A stretch of 64,000 nt of DNA, taken from Paraburkholderia solisilvae. GTDB lineage: Bacteria > Pseudomonadota > Gammaproteobacteria > Burkholderiales > Burkholderiaceae. Every line of letters begins with the position of its first letter. The stretch's first letter is position 1. Both the position numbers and the translations under genes were made by a program. The notes under the pieces are model-generated. The model saw only the letters and a list, made by a program, of their open reading frames with translations. It ran no database searches and had not been told where the DNA came from. This document shows, piece after piece, positions 1 through 8,495 of the stretch. Location: NCBI RefSeq assembly GCF_902859875.1, contig NZ_CADIKF010000034.1, positions 18,607-82,606 on the forward strand, read 5' to 3'.

Positions 1-68
1 TAGCCGACGCGTATGGTTTGTTTCAAACGTAGTCTTCATAATGTGCGGGCCTTTCAGGAGGAGCACAT

Positions 69-794
69 ATGAAATTAAAACAGGCCATCACGGGGGCCGT
101 TGCATTCGCATGCATATCGACTGCAGCTCACGCTCAAACGGCCGGAAGCTTTTACGTCACGACAGGCTGGTTCCATCTTGCGCCTCAGTCCAGTAGTGAT
201 CCGTTGAAGGAGACAAGCGTCGGCGGCACGCCCGTTAACATCACAGCGCCGAACACAGGCGCCAAGATCAGCAGTGCGGATACAGCCGGTTTCACCGCGG
301 GCTACTTCATCACCGATCATATCGTCGCGCAGTTCGACATGGGCATTCCACCGACCTTCGACATCAAAGGCACGGGCCAGCTCGAACAGTTCGGCAAGCT
401 CGGCGAAGCGAAACAGTGGAGCCCTGCGCTGCTGCTCAAGTACTACTTTCTCGCACCGCAATCGAAGTTCCGTCCGTATGTCGGCATCGGCGTGAGCCGC
501 GTCTGGTTCACCGATGAGAAAATCACGAACGGCGCCTTCGAACAAGCCGTGCTGCATGGTCCGACCACGGTTACCACGGATAGTTCGTGGGCGCCTGTGT
601 TTAATGCGGGCTTCACGTACGCGTTCACCGAACACTGGTTCGCAGGGTTCTCGATTTCGTATCTGCCGGTCAGCACGACAGCGAAGCTGAATACCGCTGC
701 GCAAACGCCGGTCGGCACGCTTAACGTGCAGTCCCAAACCAAGATTCGACTCAACCCGATCGTCACGCTGCTGAGCGTCGGCTATCGGTTCTAA
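69..794 (+). CDS. ompW: OmpW family outer membrane protein
   Basis: This is probably an eight-stranded outer-membrane beta-barrel of the OmpW family, which forms a narrow channel for small hydrophobic compounds. Residues 1-22 form a signal peptide ending AHA before Gln23. The mature part has alternating aromatic strands and ends in VGYRF, the terminal Phe expected of proteins assembled by the Bam complex. The length of 241 residues is a little above the usual ~210. An AGGAGG ribosome binding site sits 5-10 bases before the ATG. No operon partner is visible: a terminator-like hairpin follows and the next plus-strand gene starts over 400 bases later. The substrate cannot be told from sequence. 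Confidence 0.88.
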   Translation: MKLKQAITGAVAFACISTAAHAQTAGSFYVTTGWFHLAPQSSSDPLKETSVGGTPVNITAPNTGAKISSADTAGFTAGYFITDHIVAQFDMGIPPTFDIKGTGQLEQFGKLGEAKQWSPALLLKYYFLAPQSKFRPYVGIGVSRVWFTDEKITNGAFEQAVLHGPTTVTTDSSWAPVFNAGFTYAFTEHWFAGFSISYLPVSTTAKLNTAAQTPVGTLNVQSQTKIRLNPIVTLLSVGYRF

Positions 795-1220
795 CCTAGG
801 TTAGACGAGTTTTTCTGCGTTGGACAACGCCGTCGCGCGCTGCGCAGCGGCGTTTTCGTTTTTGCGCAATCGCACGTCGCGATTGGGGCGTATGCCTGGT
901 CAACCGTGCAAGCATTGTAAATTTGACGCCCGGCAAGAGTTGCCGCTGAAAATTCTGCTGGATGGCGCAGCCGCGTGCCTTTGCACGCGGCGAAACATCG
1001 CGGCGCGAGGCAGCGCGCTGCGGCGCTGGCTGCTTGCCGATCGTCTGTTGTGCAATGATCCCTTGGCCTGCGCAACCTGACCGTATGCGTGGCGCTTCGT
1101 CGTGAGCGCTTTCGCTTCGCCCGGCAGGCATCGAAGTTGCGTTCTGTTGGATTTACCGCTGAATTTGCCGTGTCGAACAGCGGGGCCATTCATCAAACCA
1201 TCATCATCGACGGAGCGACC
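795..1220. other. Intergenic region between ompW and the DUF883 gene
   Basis: This 426-base stretch holds a perfect palindrome CTAACCTAGGTTAG (791-804) overlapping the ompW stop codon, the ompW terminator, and several short G+C-rich inverted repeats around 966-1030. Open frames here have no recognisable protein character. A promoter for the downstream gene is likely but I could not pick one convincingly. Confidence 0.5.
826..862 (+). terminator. Probable rho-independent terminator after ompW
   Basis: AACGCCG (826-832) pairs with CGGCGTT (848-854) across a G+C-rich loop that can itself pair (GCGC/GCGC). The downstream arm runs into TTTTCGTTTTT. The position about 30 bases after the ompW stop suits termination of that gene. 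Confidence 0.65.
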
Positions 1221-1598
1221 ATGACAGCACTACCGAATACGCGAGATGCCATCGGCGAATCCTGGACGACCACGGGGCGTCGGGCACGCCGCATTGCGCG
1301 GCACAGCCGTCACGCCGCGGAAGACATTGCGGCCGAACTGCGCACGCTGATGAACGAACTCGAAAGCACGCTCGGCGACGGCACGCAAGCCGATGCGGCA
1401 GCGCTGCGCTCGCAGGTGCGCAAACGCCTCGATGACGCGCGCGAGCGGCTCAACGAAACACGCGCTGTCGTGCGCGAGCGTGCGCACGATGCGCTGGTCG
1501 GCGCGGATGAATATGTGCATGAGAACCCGTGGCGTACGCTGGCTGTGGTTGGCGCGGTTGCGCTGATCACAGGCGTGCTGTTGTCGCGCAGCCGTTGA
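1221..1598 (+). CDS. DUF883 (ElaB/YqjD/CsbD-like) membrane-anchored protein
   Basis: This 125-residue protein belongs to the DUF883 group. E. coli relatives ElaB, YqjD and YgaM are tail-anchored inner-membrane proteins that bind ribosomes in stationary phase or under stress. Residues about 20-95 are a charged helical, coiled-coil-like region rich in Arg, Glu and Ala. The hallmark tail begins YVHENPWRTLAVVGAVALI, giving one membrane helix with a final Arg-Ser-Arg. I chose the ATG at 1221 because a GGAG ribosome binding site lies just upstream (1212-1215) and family homology starts there; the frame is open further upstream. Its role in this organism is inferred only. Confidence 0.82.
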   Translation: MTALPNTRDAIGESWTTTGRRARRIARHSRHAAEDIAAELRTLMNELESTLGDGTQADAAALRSQVRKRLDDARERLNETRAVVRERAHDALVGADEYVHENPWRTLAVVGAVALITGVLLSRSR

Positions 1599-1809
1599 GG
1601 ACGCATTGGTGCGGGGTTGATCGCCCATTGTTGGGGCGTTGATACGCGCCGCACGCGGGCCGTGTGTGCGTGCGCCTGAGCGTGCATCCGCGCGCACGTG
1701 CTGACGCTCGATTCTTGTAGCGTGTAGCGCAACCGCCGTGTTGATGCTGATTTCCTCGCTTTGCGCCGGCCGCATGGGCGATGGGCCGGCCGCACGAGCG
1801 AGCGGCAGG

Positions 1810-3048
1810 TCAATTGTCGTCGACGACGAAAAGCCGCGCGTACTCCTTCAGCGCATAGCGGTCGGTCATGCCCGCGATGTAATGGGCGATGAGGCGCGCC
1901 TGCGTCGACGGGTCCGACGACTGGTAGTTCGGCGGCAGCAGCCGCGCGTCTTCGCTGAACGCGTCGAAAAGGCCGGTCACCACGCGGCGCGCCTTGCTGG
2001 CCATGCGCATCACGCGATAGTGGCGATACAGGTTCTTGAACAGAAAGCGCTTGAGCGCCGTCGCTTGTGCGGACACCGCTTCGCTGTGCGCAACGAGCGG
2101 CGGCGCGACGCGAACGTCGTCGAGCGAGCGAGGGGCGTGGTGGATCAGATTGCGCGTCGTCGTATCGATCAGATCGACGATCAGCGTATTGATGACGCGC
2201 CGCACCGTCTCGTGAATCAGGCGGCGCCCTTCGATATGCGGATAGTCGCGGCGCGCGGCGTCGTAGTGCGTGCGCCATAGCTCGACTTCGGCGAGTTGAT
2301 CGATCGTGATCAGGCCGGAGCGCAGGCCATCGTCGACGTCATGGTTGTTGTAGGCGATTTCGTCGGCGAGATTCGCGATCTGCGCTTCGATCGACGGCTG
2401 ACGTCCTTGCAGGAAGCGCTCGCCGAGCGCGCCGAGCCGCCGCGCATGGTCGCGCGAGCAGTGCTTGAGAATGCCTTCGCGCGTCTCGAAACACAGATTC
2501 AGCCCATCGAACGCGCCATAGTGCTCCTCGAGTTCGTCGACGACCGCGAGGCTCTGCAGGTTGTGCTCGAAGCCGCCGTGCGCGCGCATACAGTCGTTCA
2601 GCGCGTCCTGCCCGGCATGGCCGAACGGCGTATGGCCGAGGTCGTGCGCAAGCGATATCGCTTCGACGAGGTCTTCGTTCACCCGCAGGTTACGCGCGAC
2701 CGAGCGGGCAATTTGCGCAACTTCGAGACTATGCGTGAGCCGCGTGCGAAACAGATCGCCTTCGTGATTGACGAAAACCTGGGTCTTGTACTCGAGCCGC
2801 CTGAAAGCCGTTGAATGAACGATGCGGTCGCGGTCGCGCTGAAATTCGGTGCGCGCGCTCGGCGGCGCTTCCGGATGGCGGCGTCCGCGCGATTGCGCGG
2901 AATGCGCGGCGTACGGCGCGAGATGCGCCTCCAGCGCAGCGACGGACGGCAGCGACGCCGCGTGGTGCGGCGCGAGATCGGGCGCAAGATCGGACGCGGG
3001 AAACGCGCGAGGCGCGTCGGACGGATTGTCGCTGGGTCTTTCGGTCAC
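1810..3048 (-). CDS. dgt: Deoxyguanosinetriphosphate triphosphohydrolase-like protein
   Basis: HD-superfamily dNTP triphosphohydrolase, converting dNTPs to deoxynucleosides plus tripolyphosphate. The core begins at SRGRR and carries RTEFQRDRDRIVHSTAFRRL, the substrate-contact HSLEVAQIAR segment, the metal-binding HDLGHTPFGHAG and a later NLADEIAYNNHD. I placed the start at GTG 3048 (412 residues): a GGAGAG site precedes it, and the family normally has a short, poorly conserved N-terminus. The frame is open up to ATGs at 3174 and 3183, which would add about 45 residues of Pro/Arg-rich sequence. It is last in the aroK-aroB-dgt series. Type-2 dgt-like proteins vary in substrate preference, so the dGTP assignment is by family. 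Confidence 0.88.
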   Translation of the reverse strand: MTERPSDNPSDAPRAFPASDLAPDLAPHHAASLPSVAALEAHLAPYAAHSAQSRGRRHPEAPPSARTEFQRDRDRIVHSTAFRRLEYKTQVFVNHEGDLFRTRLTHSLEVAQIARSVARNLRVNEDLVEAISLAHDLGHTPFGHAGQDALNDCMRAHGGFEHNLQSLAVVDELEEHYGAFDGLNLCFETREGILKHCSRDHARRLGALGERFLQGRQPSIEAQIANLADEIAYNNHDVDDGLRSGLITIDQLAEVELWRTHYDAARRDYPHIEGRRLIHETVRRVINTLIVDLIDTTTRNLIHHAPRSLDDVRVAPPLVAHSEAVSAQATALKRFLFKNLYRHYRVMRMASKARRVVTGLFDAFSEDARLLPPNYQSSDPSTQARLIAHYIAGMTDRYALKEYARLFVVDDN

Positions 3049-3393
3049 CGGTCTCTCCGGAACATGAACGTGAACGTGACCGCGGCGATTGCGCCTGAGC
3101 GGGTTGGCGTCGGGGCGTGTCGCGTGTCGGATGTCGACGGTTGGCGGCGGCAGCGTCCGTTCAACCGGGCTCATTTGGCTCATTTGGCTCGCTTGACGCA
3201 ATCGACGCAATCGACGCGTGTGGCGCAGTCGGCGCGTCGCTTAGCGTGTGACGGTGCTGCGTATGCCAGGCTGCGTGCGCCATGCTGCGTACCGTGTGGC
3301 GTGCCGACATCGGCGGTCGGCGGTCGGCGGTCGGCGGTCGGCGGTCGGCGGTCGGCGGTCGGCGGTCGGCGGTCGGCGGTCGGCGGTCGGCGC
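3049..3393. other. aroB-dgt intergenic region with tandem repeat
   Basis: This 345-base stretch lies between the aroB stop and the chosen dgt start. It contains the 7-bp tandem repeat (3310-3392) and shorter duplications: a repeated CTCATTTGG near 3173-3189 and ACGCAATCG near 3196-3211. The dgt frame stays open through 3049-3210, so part of it could code for an N-terminal extension if an upstream start is used. No other gene is apparent. Confidence 0.55.
3310..3392. repeat. 7-bp tandem repeat (TCGGCGG), about 11.9 copies
   Basis: From 3310 there are eleven perfect copies of TCGGCGG followed by a six-base partial copy ending at 3392. The aroB stop codon occupies 3394-3396, so the array abuts the 3' end of aroB with one base between. 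The copies are identical, as expected for a slippage-prone array. The unit is not a multiple of three, so a coding role is unlikely. Confidence 0.95.
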
Positions 3394-4470
3394 TTAGACG
3401 GTTGCCGCGAGTGTCGCGTTCACTGCATCGTCAGGCGCGCGCGTGATCAACGTCTCGCCGAAGCGCTTGAGCACAATGAACTTGATCTCGCCGGCTTCCG
3501 CCTTCTTGTCGACGCGCATCAGATCCACGTAACGCGCGGCGCCAAGCGCGGGCGCGCGCGTCGGCAAATGCGCGGCCTTGACGAGCGCCACCAGACGTTC
3601 ACGCGACGCGTCGTCAAGATAACCGAGCCGCACCGACAGATCCGCCGCCATCACCATTCCGCAACCGACTGCCTCGCCGTGCAGCCACTCACCGTAACCG
3701 AGACCCGCTTCGATCGCGTGACCGAACGTATGGCCGAAATTGAGGATCGCGCGCAGACCGCCTTCGCGTTCATCGGCCGCGACAACCGATGCCTTGATTT
3801 CACACGACCGTTTGACCGCCTCGGCCAGCGCTTGCGGTTCGCAGCGATTCAACGCGTCGACGTTGGCTTCGATCCAGTCGAAGAACGCCGCATCCGCGAT
3901 CGCACCCGTCTTGATCACTTCGGCGATGCCCGCCGCCAGCTCGCGCGGCGGCAGCGTGCGCAGCACGCCAATATCCGCGATCACCGCCTGCGGCTGGTAG
4001 AACGCGCCGATCATGTTCTTGCCGAGCGGATGGTTGATGCCGGTCTTGCCGCCCACCGACGAATCGACCTGCGACAGCAGCGTGGTCGGCACCTGGATGA
4101 ACGGCACGCCGCGCATGTAGCACGCGGCAGCGAAGCCGGTCATGTCGCCGATCACCCCGCCGCCCAGCGCGATAAGCGTGGTTTTGCGATCGGCGCGCGC
4201 GCCGAGCAGCGCATCGAAAATCAGATTCAGCGTTTCCCAGTTCTTGTACGCTTCGCCATCCGGCAGCACGACGGTCGATACGCTCTTGCCGAGGGGGCCG
4301 AGCGCGCGGCGGAACGCGTCGCCGTACAGTGGCTCGACGGTCGTATTGGTGACGATCGTCACCGATGAGCCCGCGATATGCGGCGCGAACAGTTCGGTCT
4401 TGCCGATCAGATCGGCGCCGATATGAATCGGGTAGGCGCGTTCGCCCAAATCGACATTGACGGTAATCAT
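3394..4470 (-). CDS. aroB: 3-dehydroquinate synthase
   Basis: Second step of the shikimate pathway: converts DAHP to 3-dehydroquinate in the cytoplasm using NAD+ and a divalent metal. The 358-residue length matches the family. Visible motifs are the nucleotide-binding LPDGEAYKNWETLN, the glycine-rich GGGVIGDMTGFAAA, QVPTTLLSQVDSSVGGKTGIN, and the metal-ligand segment NFGHTFGHAIE. I start at ATG 4470 (MITVNVDLGERAYPIHIG); the open frame extends upstream but without similarity. It follows aroK by 38 bases in the same direction, the classical aroKB pair, and probably forms an operon with it. Confidence 0.96.
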   Translation of the reverse strand: MITVNVDLGERAYPIHIGADLIGKTELFAPHIAGSSVTIVTNTTVEPLYGDAFRRALGPLGKSVSTVVLPDGEAYKNWETLNLIFDALLGARADRKTTLIALGGGVIGDMTGFAAACYMRGVPFIQVPTTLLSQVDSSVGGKTGINHPLGKNMIGAFYQPQAVIADIGVLRTLPPRELAAGIAEVIKTGAIADAAFFDWIEANVDALNRCEPQALAEAVKRSCEIKASVVAADEREGGLRAILNFGHTFGHAIEAGLGYGEWLHGEAVGCGMVMAADLSVRLGYLDDASRERLVALVKAAHLPTRAPALGAARYVDLMRVDKKAEAGEIKFIVLKRFGETLITRAPDDAVNATLAATV

Positions 4471-4508
4471 GGAGGGACTCATGGTGCTCACAATGCTCAT
4501 GCTCGCGA

Positions 4509-5060
4509 TTATGACGCAGGAGGTTTGCCGACGCCGGACATCTCGAGCTGCATCAGCACCATGTTGACCAGCCCGTTGACCGACGGACGTCCGGTTTCGA
4601 TCACGAAGTGCGCGCATTCGCGATAAAGCGGATCGCGCACTTCATACAGCGCTTCGAGCTTCGCTTTAGGGTCTTCCGTCTGCAGCAGCGGGCGGTTCTT
4701 GTCGCGCCGCGTGCGCAGCCACAAATCGTGCGGATTCGCGCGCAGATAGACGACCAGCCCGCGATTGCGCAGCGCATCGCGATTTTCAGGCCGCAGAATC
4801 GCACCGCCGCCCGTGGCGAGCACGATGCCGCTGCGGCTCGTCAGTTCTTCGATCACCTGCGCTTCGCGTTCGCGAAATCCCGCTTCGCCCTCGAGCTCGA
4901 AAATGACCGGGATGCGAGCGCCCGTGCGCTCCTCGATCTCGTGGTCTGAATCGAAGAACGGACGATCGAGCCGCCGCGCCACGGCGCGGCCGACGGTCGT
5001 CTTGCCCGCCCCCATGAGCCCTACGAAAAAAACATTGGCGTGTGCGTCCCGCGCTTGCAA
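4509..5060 (-). CDS. aroK: Shikimate kinase
   Basis: Phosphorylates shikimate to shikimate 3-phosphate with ATP. The 183-residue protein has the Walker A loop GLMGAGKTTVGR (about residues 14-25), the DSDHEIEERTG shikimate-binding segment, FREREAQVIEEL, the glycine-rich ATGGGAIL, and the lid with LRTRRDKNRPLL. It sits between the pilus secretin gene and aroB, an arrangement common in proteobacteria. The 173 bases separating it from pilQ may hold its own promoter. Confidence 0.96.
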   Translation of the reverse strand: MQARDAHANVFFVGLMGAGKTTVGRAVARRLDRPFFDSDHEIEERTGARIPVIFELEGEAGFREREAQVIEELTSRSGIVLATGGGAILRPENRDALRNRGLVVYLRANPHDLWLRTRRDKNRPLLQTEDPKAKLEALYEVRDPLYRECAHFVIETGRPSVNGLVNMVLMQLEMSGVGKPPAS

Positions 5061-5164
5061 CGGTGTCCTCTTGCTGATCCGGTTGGTTCGTGCCGCAGCT
5101 TACTGTCAAAGCGGCCGGCTTGTCGAGCCTGCGGCCTCATGCGTACGTCATGTGCGCTTCGAGC

Positions 5165-5200
5165 GCGCCTCACGTGCCGCCCTGCGTGCGCCTCACGTGC
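5165..5200. repeat. Two direct copies of GCGCCTCACGTGC
   Basis: The same 13 bases occur at 5165-5177 and 5188-5200 in the pilQ-aroK gap, so the copies start 23 bases apart. The CACGTG core is itself palindromic. This could be a regulator-binding pair or chance duplication in a short region. Confidence 0.5.
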
Positions 5201-5233
5201 ACCCTGCATGTGGCCGGCCTGCACCCTTACGCG

Positions 5234-6856
5234 TCAATTCATCTGCACAACGGTCGGCGTGATAAAAACGACGAGTTCGCTGCGCGCATCGCGATGCGCC
5301 CGATGGCGAAAAAATGCGCCTAAAAGCGGTATTTTGCCCAGGACCGGCACACGCGTCACATCGTCGCGATCATCGGTCTCGTAAATGCCGCCGATCGACA
5401 CGGTGCCGCCGTCCTCGACCTGCACGCGCGTTTGCACATGCTTGGTGTTGATCGCGGGCCCCGCCGCAGTCTGCTCGCCCACGCTGTCTTTTGCGACGTC
5501 GAGGTCGAGCACCACTTTGCCGTCCGGCGTGATTTGCGGCTCGACCTCGAGTTTCAGGCTCGCGCGGCGAAACTGCACGCCCGACACGCCCTGACCGACC
5601 TTCGCCTGATACGGCAGTTCCGTACCTTGCTCGACGATTGCCTTCATCCTGTCCGCTGTGACGACCCGTGGGCTCGACACGATCTGCCCGCGCCCTTCCG
5701 CTTCGAGCGCGCTCAGCTCGAGGTTGATCAGGCGCGTCGCGCGCGCCGCGAAAAGCGTCAGCCCCGCGGTCGCCGCATCGAACCCGGAGATCGGCCGCGC
5801 GGATAGATCCTGGACCGCGCCGTCCTTGCCGCCCACCACGCCGATCGCCGAGCCGTCCTCGCTGGTGCCGACCATCGACAGCTTCACACCGAGGTTGCGA
5901 GAAAACCCTCGCTCGCCTTCGACGATACGCGCTTCGATCATCACCTGGCGCGTCGGCCGGTCGATCGCCGCAATCAGCTGGGTGATTTGCGCGAGGCGGG
6001 CTTCAAGATCGGTGATGAAAAGCAGATTCGTGCGCGCATCGGCCGTCACTGCGCCGCGCTTCGACAACACGCGCTGATTACCGGACGCAGTCAGCATCTT
6101 GCGGACCTCGTCGGCGTGCGCATAGTGCAGCTCGAACGTGCGGCTCGCCAGCGGCTCGAGGTCTGCGCTGCGCGCGTGCGCCTCGAAGCGCTGCCGCTCG
6201 CGCGCGGCAAGTTCGGCAAGCGGCGCGACCCAGATCACGTTGCCGCGCCGCTCCATCGCCAGCCCGCTGACGTCGAGCAGCGTATCGAAAGCGGTGCGCC
6301 ACGGCACCTTGTCGAGGTGCAGCGTGACGGCGCCGCGTGCCTTGTCGCTCGCGATGATGTTCAGACCGGTGAATTGCGCGAAAGCGTTCAGTACGGCGCC
6401 AAGCTCCGCGTGCCGGAAATTGAGCGAGATCGGCCGGTCGGGCGGCAGGTCGTCGGCGTCTGCCGCGCCTCGCGATGCCGAGAGCCGCGCGACCGGCGCA
6501 AGCGGTACCGGCGGTCCTTCCAGTGCGGCTTGCGGGTCTTCTACGCGCGATGCGTCAGGACGCGGTGTCGACCCGCCGCCGGGCGCCGTTTCTCGCAGCC
6601 CGGCATCGTCGGTGTTCCCCGCGACGGACGGTTCGGCAAACGCCTGCGCTTCTGCCGGCCCATCGAGCGCCGTATCCGGGCTGAACGGATTGCGCACGTC
6701 GCCCGACGTGACACGCGGCAACGGCGGTTCACCATACGGTGCGGGCGCATCGTTCAGCGGCAGCGGTTCAGGTAGCGGCGGCAGCGACGCATGCGCCGCC
6801 ACCGTCACCATCGACGCCAGCGCAAGCGTCCACTTCGAACGGCGCGCTGCGCTCAT
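5234..6856 (-). CDS. pilQ: Type IV pilus secretin (PilQ/HofQ-like)
   Basis: Outer-membrane secretin through which the type IV pilus or DNA-uptake pseudopilus passes. The 540-residue protein has a signal-like N-terminus, a Pro-rich linker to about residue 140, a secretin/TonB short N-terminal (STN) domain (about 143-215, with NFRHAELGAVLNAFAQFTGLN), an N1/NolW-type domain (about 240-300), and the secretin barrel domain to the C-terminus with IVSSPRVVTADRMKAIVEQG and VPVLGKIPLLGAFFRHR. It lacks the AMIN domains of long PilQ proteins such as that of Pseudomonas, so it resembles the shorter HofQ/ComE type. Its start overlaps the upstream stop by four bases. Confidence 0.9.
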   Translation of the reverse strand: MSAARRSKWTLALASMVTVAAHASLPPLPEPLPLNDAPAPYGEPPLPRVTSGDVRNPFSPDTALDGPAEAQAFAEPSVAGNTDDAGLRETAPGGGSTPRPDASRVEDPQAALEGPPVPLAPVARLSASRGAADADDLPPDRPISLNFRHAELGAVLNAFAQFTGLNIIASDKARGAVTLHLDKVPWRTAFDTLLDVSGLAMERRGNVIWVAPLAELAARERQRFEAHARSADLEPLASRTFELHYAHADEVRKMLTASGNQRVLSKRGAVTADARTNLLFITDLEARLAQITQLIAAIDRPTRQVMIEARIVEGERGFSRNLGVKLSMVGTSEDGSAIGVVGGKDGAVQDLSARPISGFDAATAGLTLFAARATRLINLELSALEAEGRGQIVSSPRVVTADRMKAIVEQGTELPYQAKVGQGVSGVQFRRASLKLEVEPQITPDGKVVLDLDVAKDSVGEQTAAGPAINTKHVQTRVQVEDGGTVSIGGIYETDDRDDVTRVPVLGKIPLLGAFFRHRAHRDARSELVVFITPTVVQMN

Positions 6857-7797
6857 CGCACCGCTTCCTCGAACGTCAACCGATGCTCGCTGCCGTCGCG
6901 CGCCGCGAGCGTCACGCCGAGCCTGTCGACGCGCGCGACGTTTTCGCCGCCGACGCGTTGCCCTGCTTCGAGCGTCGCTTCGCCGTCGGGCGTTTCGACC
7001 AGCCCGAGTCCGCGCGCGAGATCGTACAGAAGGCCGACGAGGCGAAACCCGGCCGCGTCCGGCTCAGCCACGCGCGCCTCGGGTCGCAAAGGCCACGAGA
7101 ACGGGTCGTAGAACACGATGTCGTCATCGTCGTTCATGGTGATGTCGTCCGGGAACCCCGTTGCGAAATCATCGAGCGGACGAAGCGCGTCGAACACGTT
7201 CAGGGTCGCGCTGACCGACAGCAGACCGCCTGCCGGCCCGTCGTTCGTCCGCTTGACCAGCAGTTCGCCCGGCACGATTAGCACCGGCAGACTCGGCAAC
7301 GCTTGCACGAACGCGAGCAATTGCGAAAAGTCGGCGAGCGCCGTCATGCGCAACGGACGCGCCGCATCGCTCCCGGCACCGGTCACCGCGCCGGGCTCGA
7401 GCGTGAGCAGCGTCATGCCGCCACGCGCGGCCAGTTGCGACACGATGCGCACATCATCTGTCGATGCGCCGCTATCGGACGACCGCTCCGGGCTTGTCGA
7501 ATGCGCGGAACCCGCCGCTGCGCGCAGCGCCGGCAGTTCGCTGAGCGCGCGCTGTGCGCGCTCGAAACGGCGCTGTGTGTCGTCGAACAACGCATGCGCG
7601 GTTCGCGCGCCGGCAAGATCGGCTGCGACCCATGCATTTGCGCCGAGCGCGAACGTCACGAGCGCAATCAGACTCGCAACGAGCAACCGGCGTCGCACAC
7701 GCCACGCATGCGACGGGACACGCAAACGCCCGGCCCGGCGCCGTGGCGTCATGCGCTGATTGATCGGACCGAAGCGGTCCGCGATAGCCATACTCAT
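6853..7797 (-). CDS. PilO-like alignment protein fused to a PilP-like domain
   Basis: Inner-membrane alignment component of the type IV pilus. Residues 1-37 are cytoplasmic and basic, residues 38-58 form a membrane helix, about 65-95 are predicted coiled coil, and about 115-210 resemble the PilO ferredoxin-like domain. An acidic linker then leads to YDPF (230-233) and a C-terminal stretch (about 250-314) with FRLVGLLYDL, ETPDGE and VGGENVARVDRLGVTLA, which reads like the PilP beta domain that docks on PilQ. No separate pilP gene or lipobox is present. Overlapping ATGA junctions with pilN and pilQ indicate translational coupling. PilO is fairly clear; the PilP part is my reading of motif order. 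Confidence 0.7.
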   Translation of the reverse strand: MSMAIADRFGPINQRMTPRRRAGRLRVPSHAWRVRRRLLVASLIALVTFALGANAWVAADLAGARTAHALFDDTQRRFERAQRALSELPALRAAAGSAHSTSPERSSDSGASTDDVRIVSQLAARGGMTLLTLEPGAVTGAGSDAARPLRMTALADFSQLLAFVQALPSLPVLIVPGELLVKRTNDGPAGGLLSVSATLNVFDALRPLDDFATGFPDDITMNDDDDIVFYDPFSWPLRPEARVAEPDAAGFRLVGLLYDLARGLGLVETPDGEATLEAGQRVGGENVARVDRLGVTLAARDGSEHRLTFEEAVR

Positions 7798-8495
7798 TTC
7801 ACACCTCGCATATTGCCGCTTTGAACCGGCCGCGCGTCGGCAGGCACAGGCCTGCGTGGCGTCGGTTCACGCGCACCATTCCAGGAAAGACGCGCCGAAA
7901 ATTCGATCGCGCCGCTCGCGTTTTGCAAAGCGCCGCGCGCGGGGGTCGCCGCGCGGCGCAGGTCTTTCACTTCGGCATCCTTGACTCCACGTATTGCGCC
8001 CAGGCGCTTCACCCATGCAGCGGGCGCGGCATGATCGCGCGCCGTTGCGAGCAGTTCCGTCTCGTGATCGCGCTGACGCAGTTGCAGCACCGCGACCTGC
8101 TCGTCGCGCTCGCGGCTTAGCGCATCCAGCAGCGCCAGCAGATGCGCGAGCGGTTCGGAAAGCGTCGCCGCGCGCGCGATGCGCATGCGTGCGTCGTTGG
8201 CATCGCGCGTGAGCCGGGCATGTTCGGCGAGCGGCGCAGCCAGTTGCGCGAGCGAACGCTCGAATGACGTGCGTTGCGCGTCCAGCTTCATGCGATCGAC
8301 CGCCTGCCACGCGGCGAGCGCGAGTACCGCGACCGTGCCGGCCACCATCGCAGCGCACGCTACGACGACGCGACGCCGCCGTTCAGCGCGCGCGCTGCGC
8401 TGCCGGTGCGGCAGCAGATTGAACCCACCCAGCCACACCGGACGCACACGCCTCGGACGCACGGCCGCGCCGAAGCGCAACGTGGGGCACTTCAT
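7794..8495 (-). CDS. pilN: Type IV pilus assembly protein PilN
   Basis: Bitopic inner-membrane protein that links cytoplasmic PilM to PilO. The 233-residue protein carries the PilM-docking motif FNLLPHRQ at residues 25-32, one membrane helix at about 43-63, a helical segment, and a small periplasmic domain. A basic N-terminal extension precedes the docking motif; the family usually has the motif within the first 10 residues, so the true start could be later, though the 4-base overlap with pilM supports this one. Confidence 0.87.
   Translation of the reverse strand: MKCPTLRFGAAVRPRRVRPVWLGGFNLLPHRQRSARAERRRRVVVACAAMVAGTVAVLALAAWQAVDRMKLDAQRTSFERSLAQLAAPLAEHARLTRDANDARMRIARAATLSEPLAHLLALLDALSRERDEQVAVLQLRQRDHETELLATARDHAAPAAWVKRLGAIRGVKDAEVKDLRRAATPARGALQNASGAIEFSARLSWNGAREPTPRRPVPADARPVQSGNMRGVK

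Noticed and set aside
779..804. Palindrome CTAACCTAGGTTAG as an operator
   Set aside because: It overlaps the ompW stop codon and is not near a promoter; a 14-base palindrome at a gene end more likely contributes to RNA structure or is chance.
820..1080. An 86-residue plus-strand frame between ompW and the DUF883 gene
   Set aside because: It begins inside the ompW terminator, has no ribosome binding site and no recognisable features.
3310..3392. CRISPR array
   Set aside because: The repeats are 7 bp in direct tandem with no spacers and no cas genes nearby.
2815..4368. A 517-residue plus-strand frame covering the 7-bp repeat with a repeated SAVGGRR peptide
   Set aside because: The peptide repeat is only the tandem DNA repeat read in frame, and the rest is antisense to aroB.
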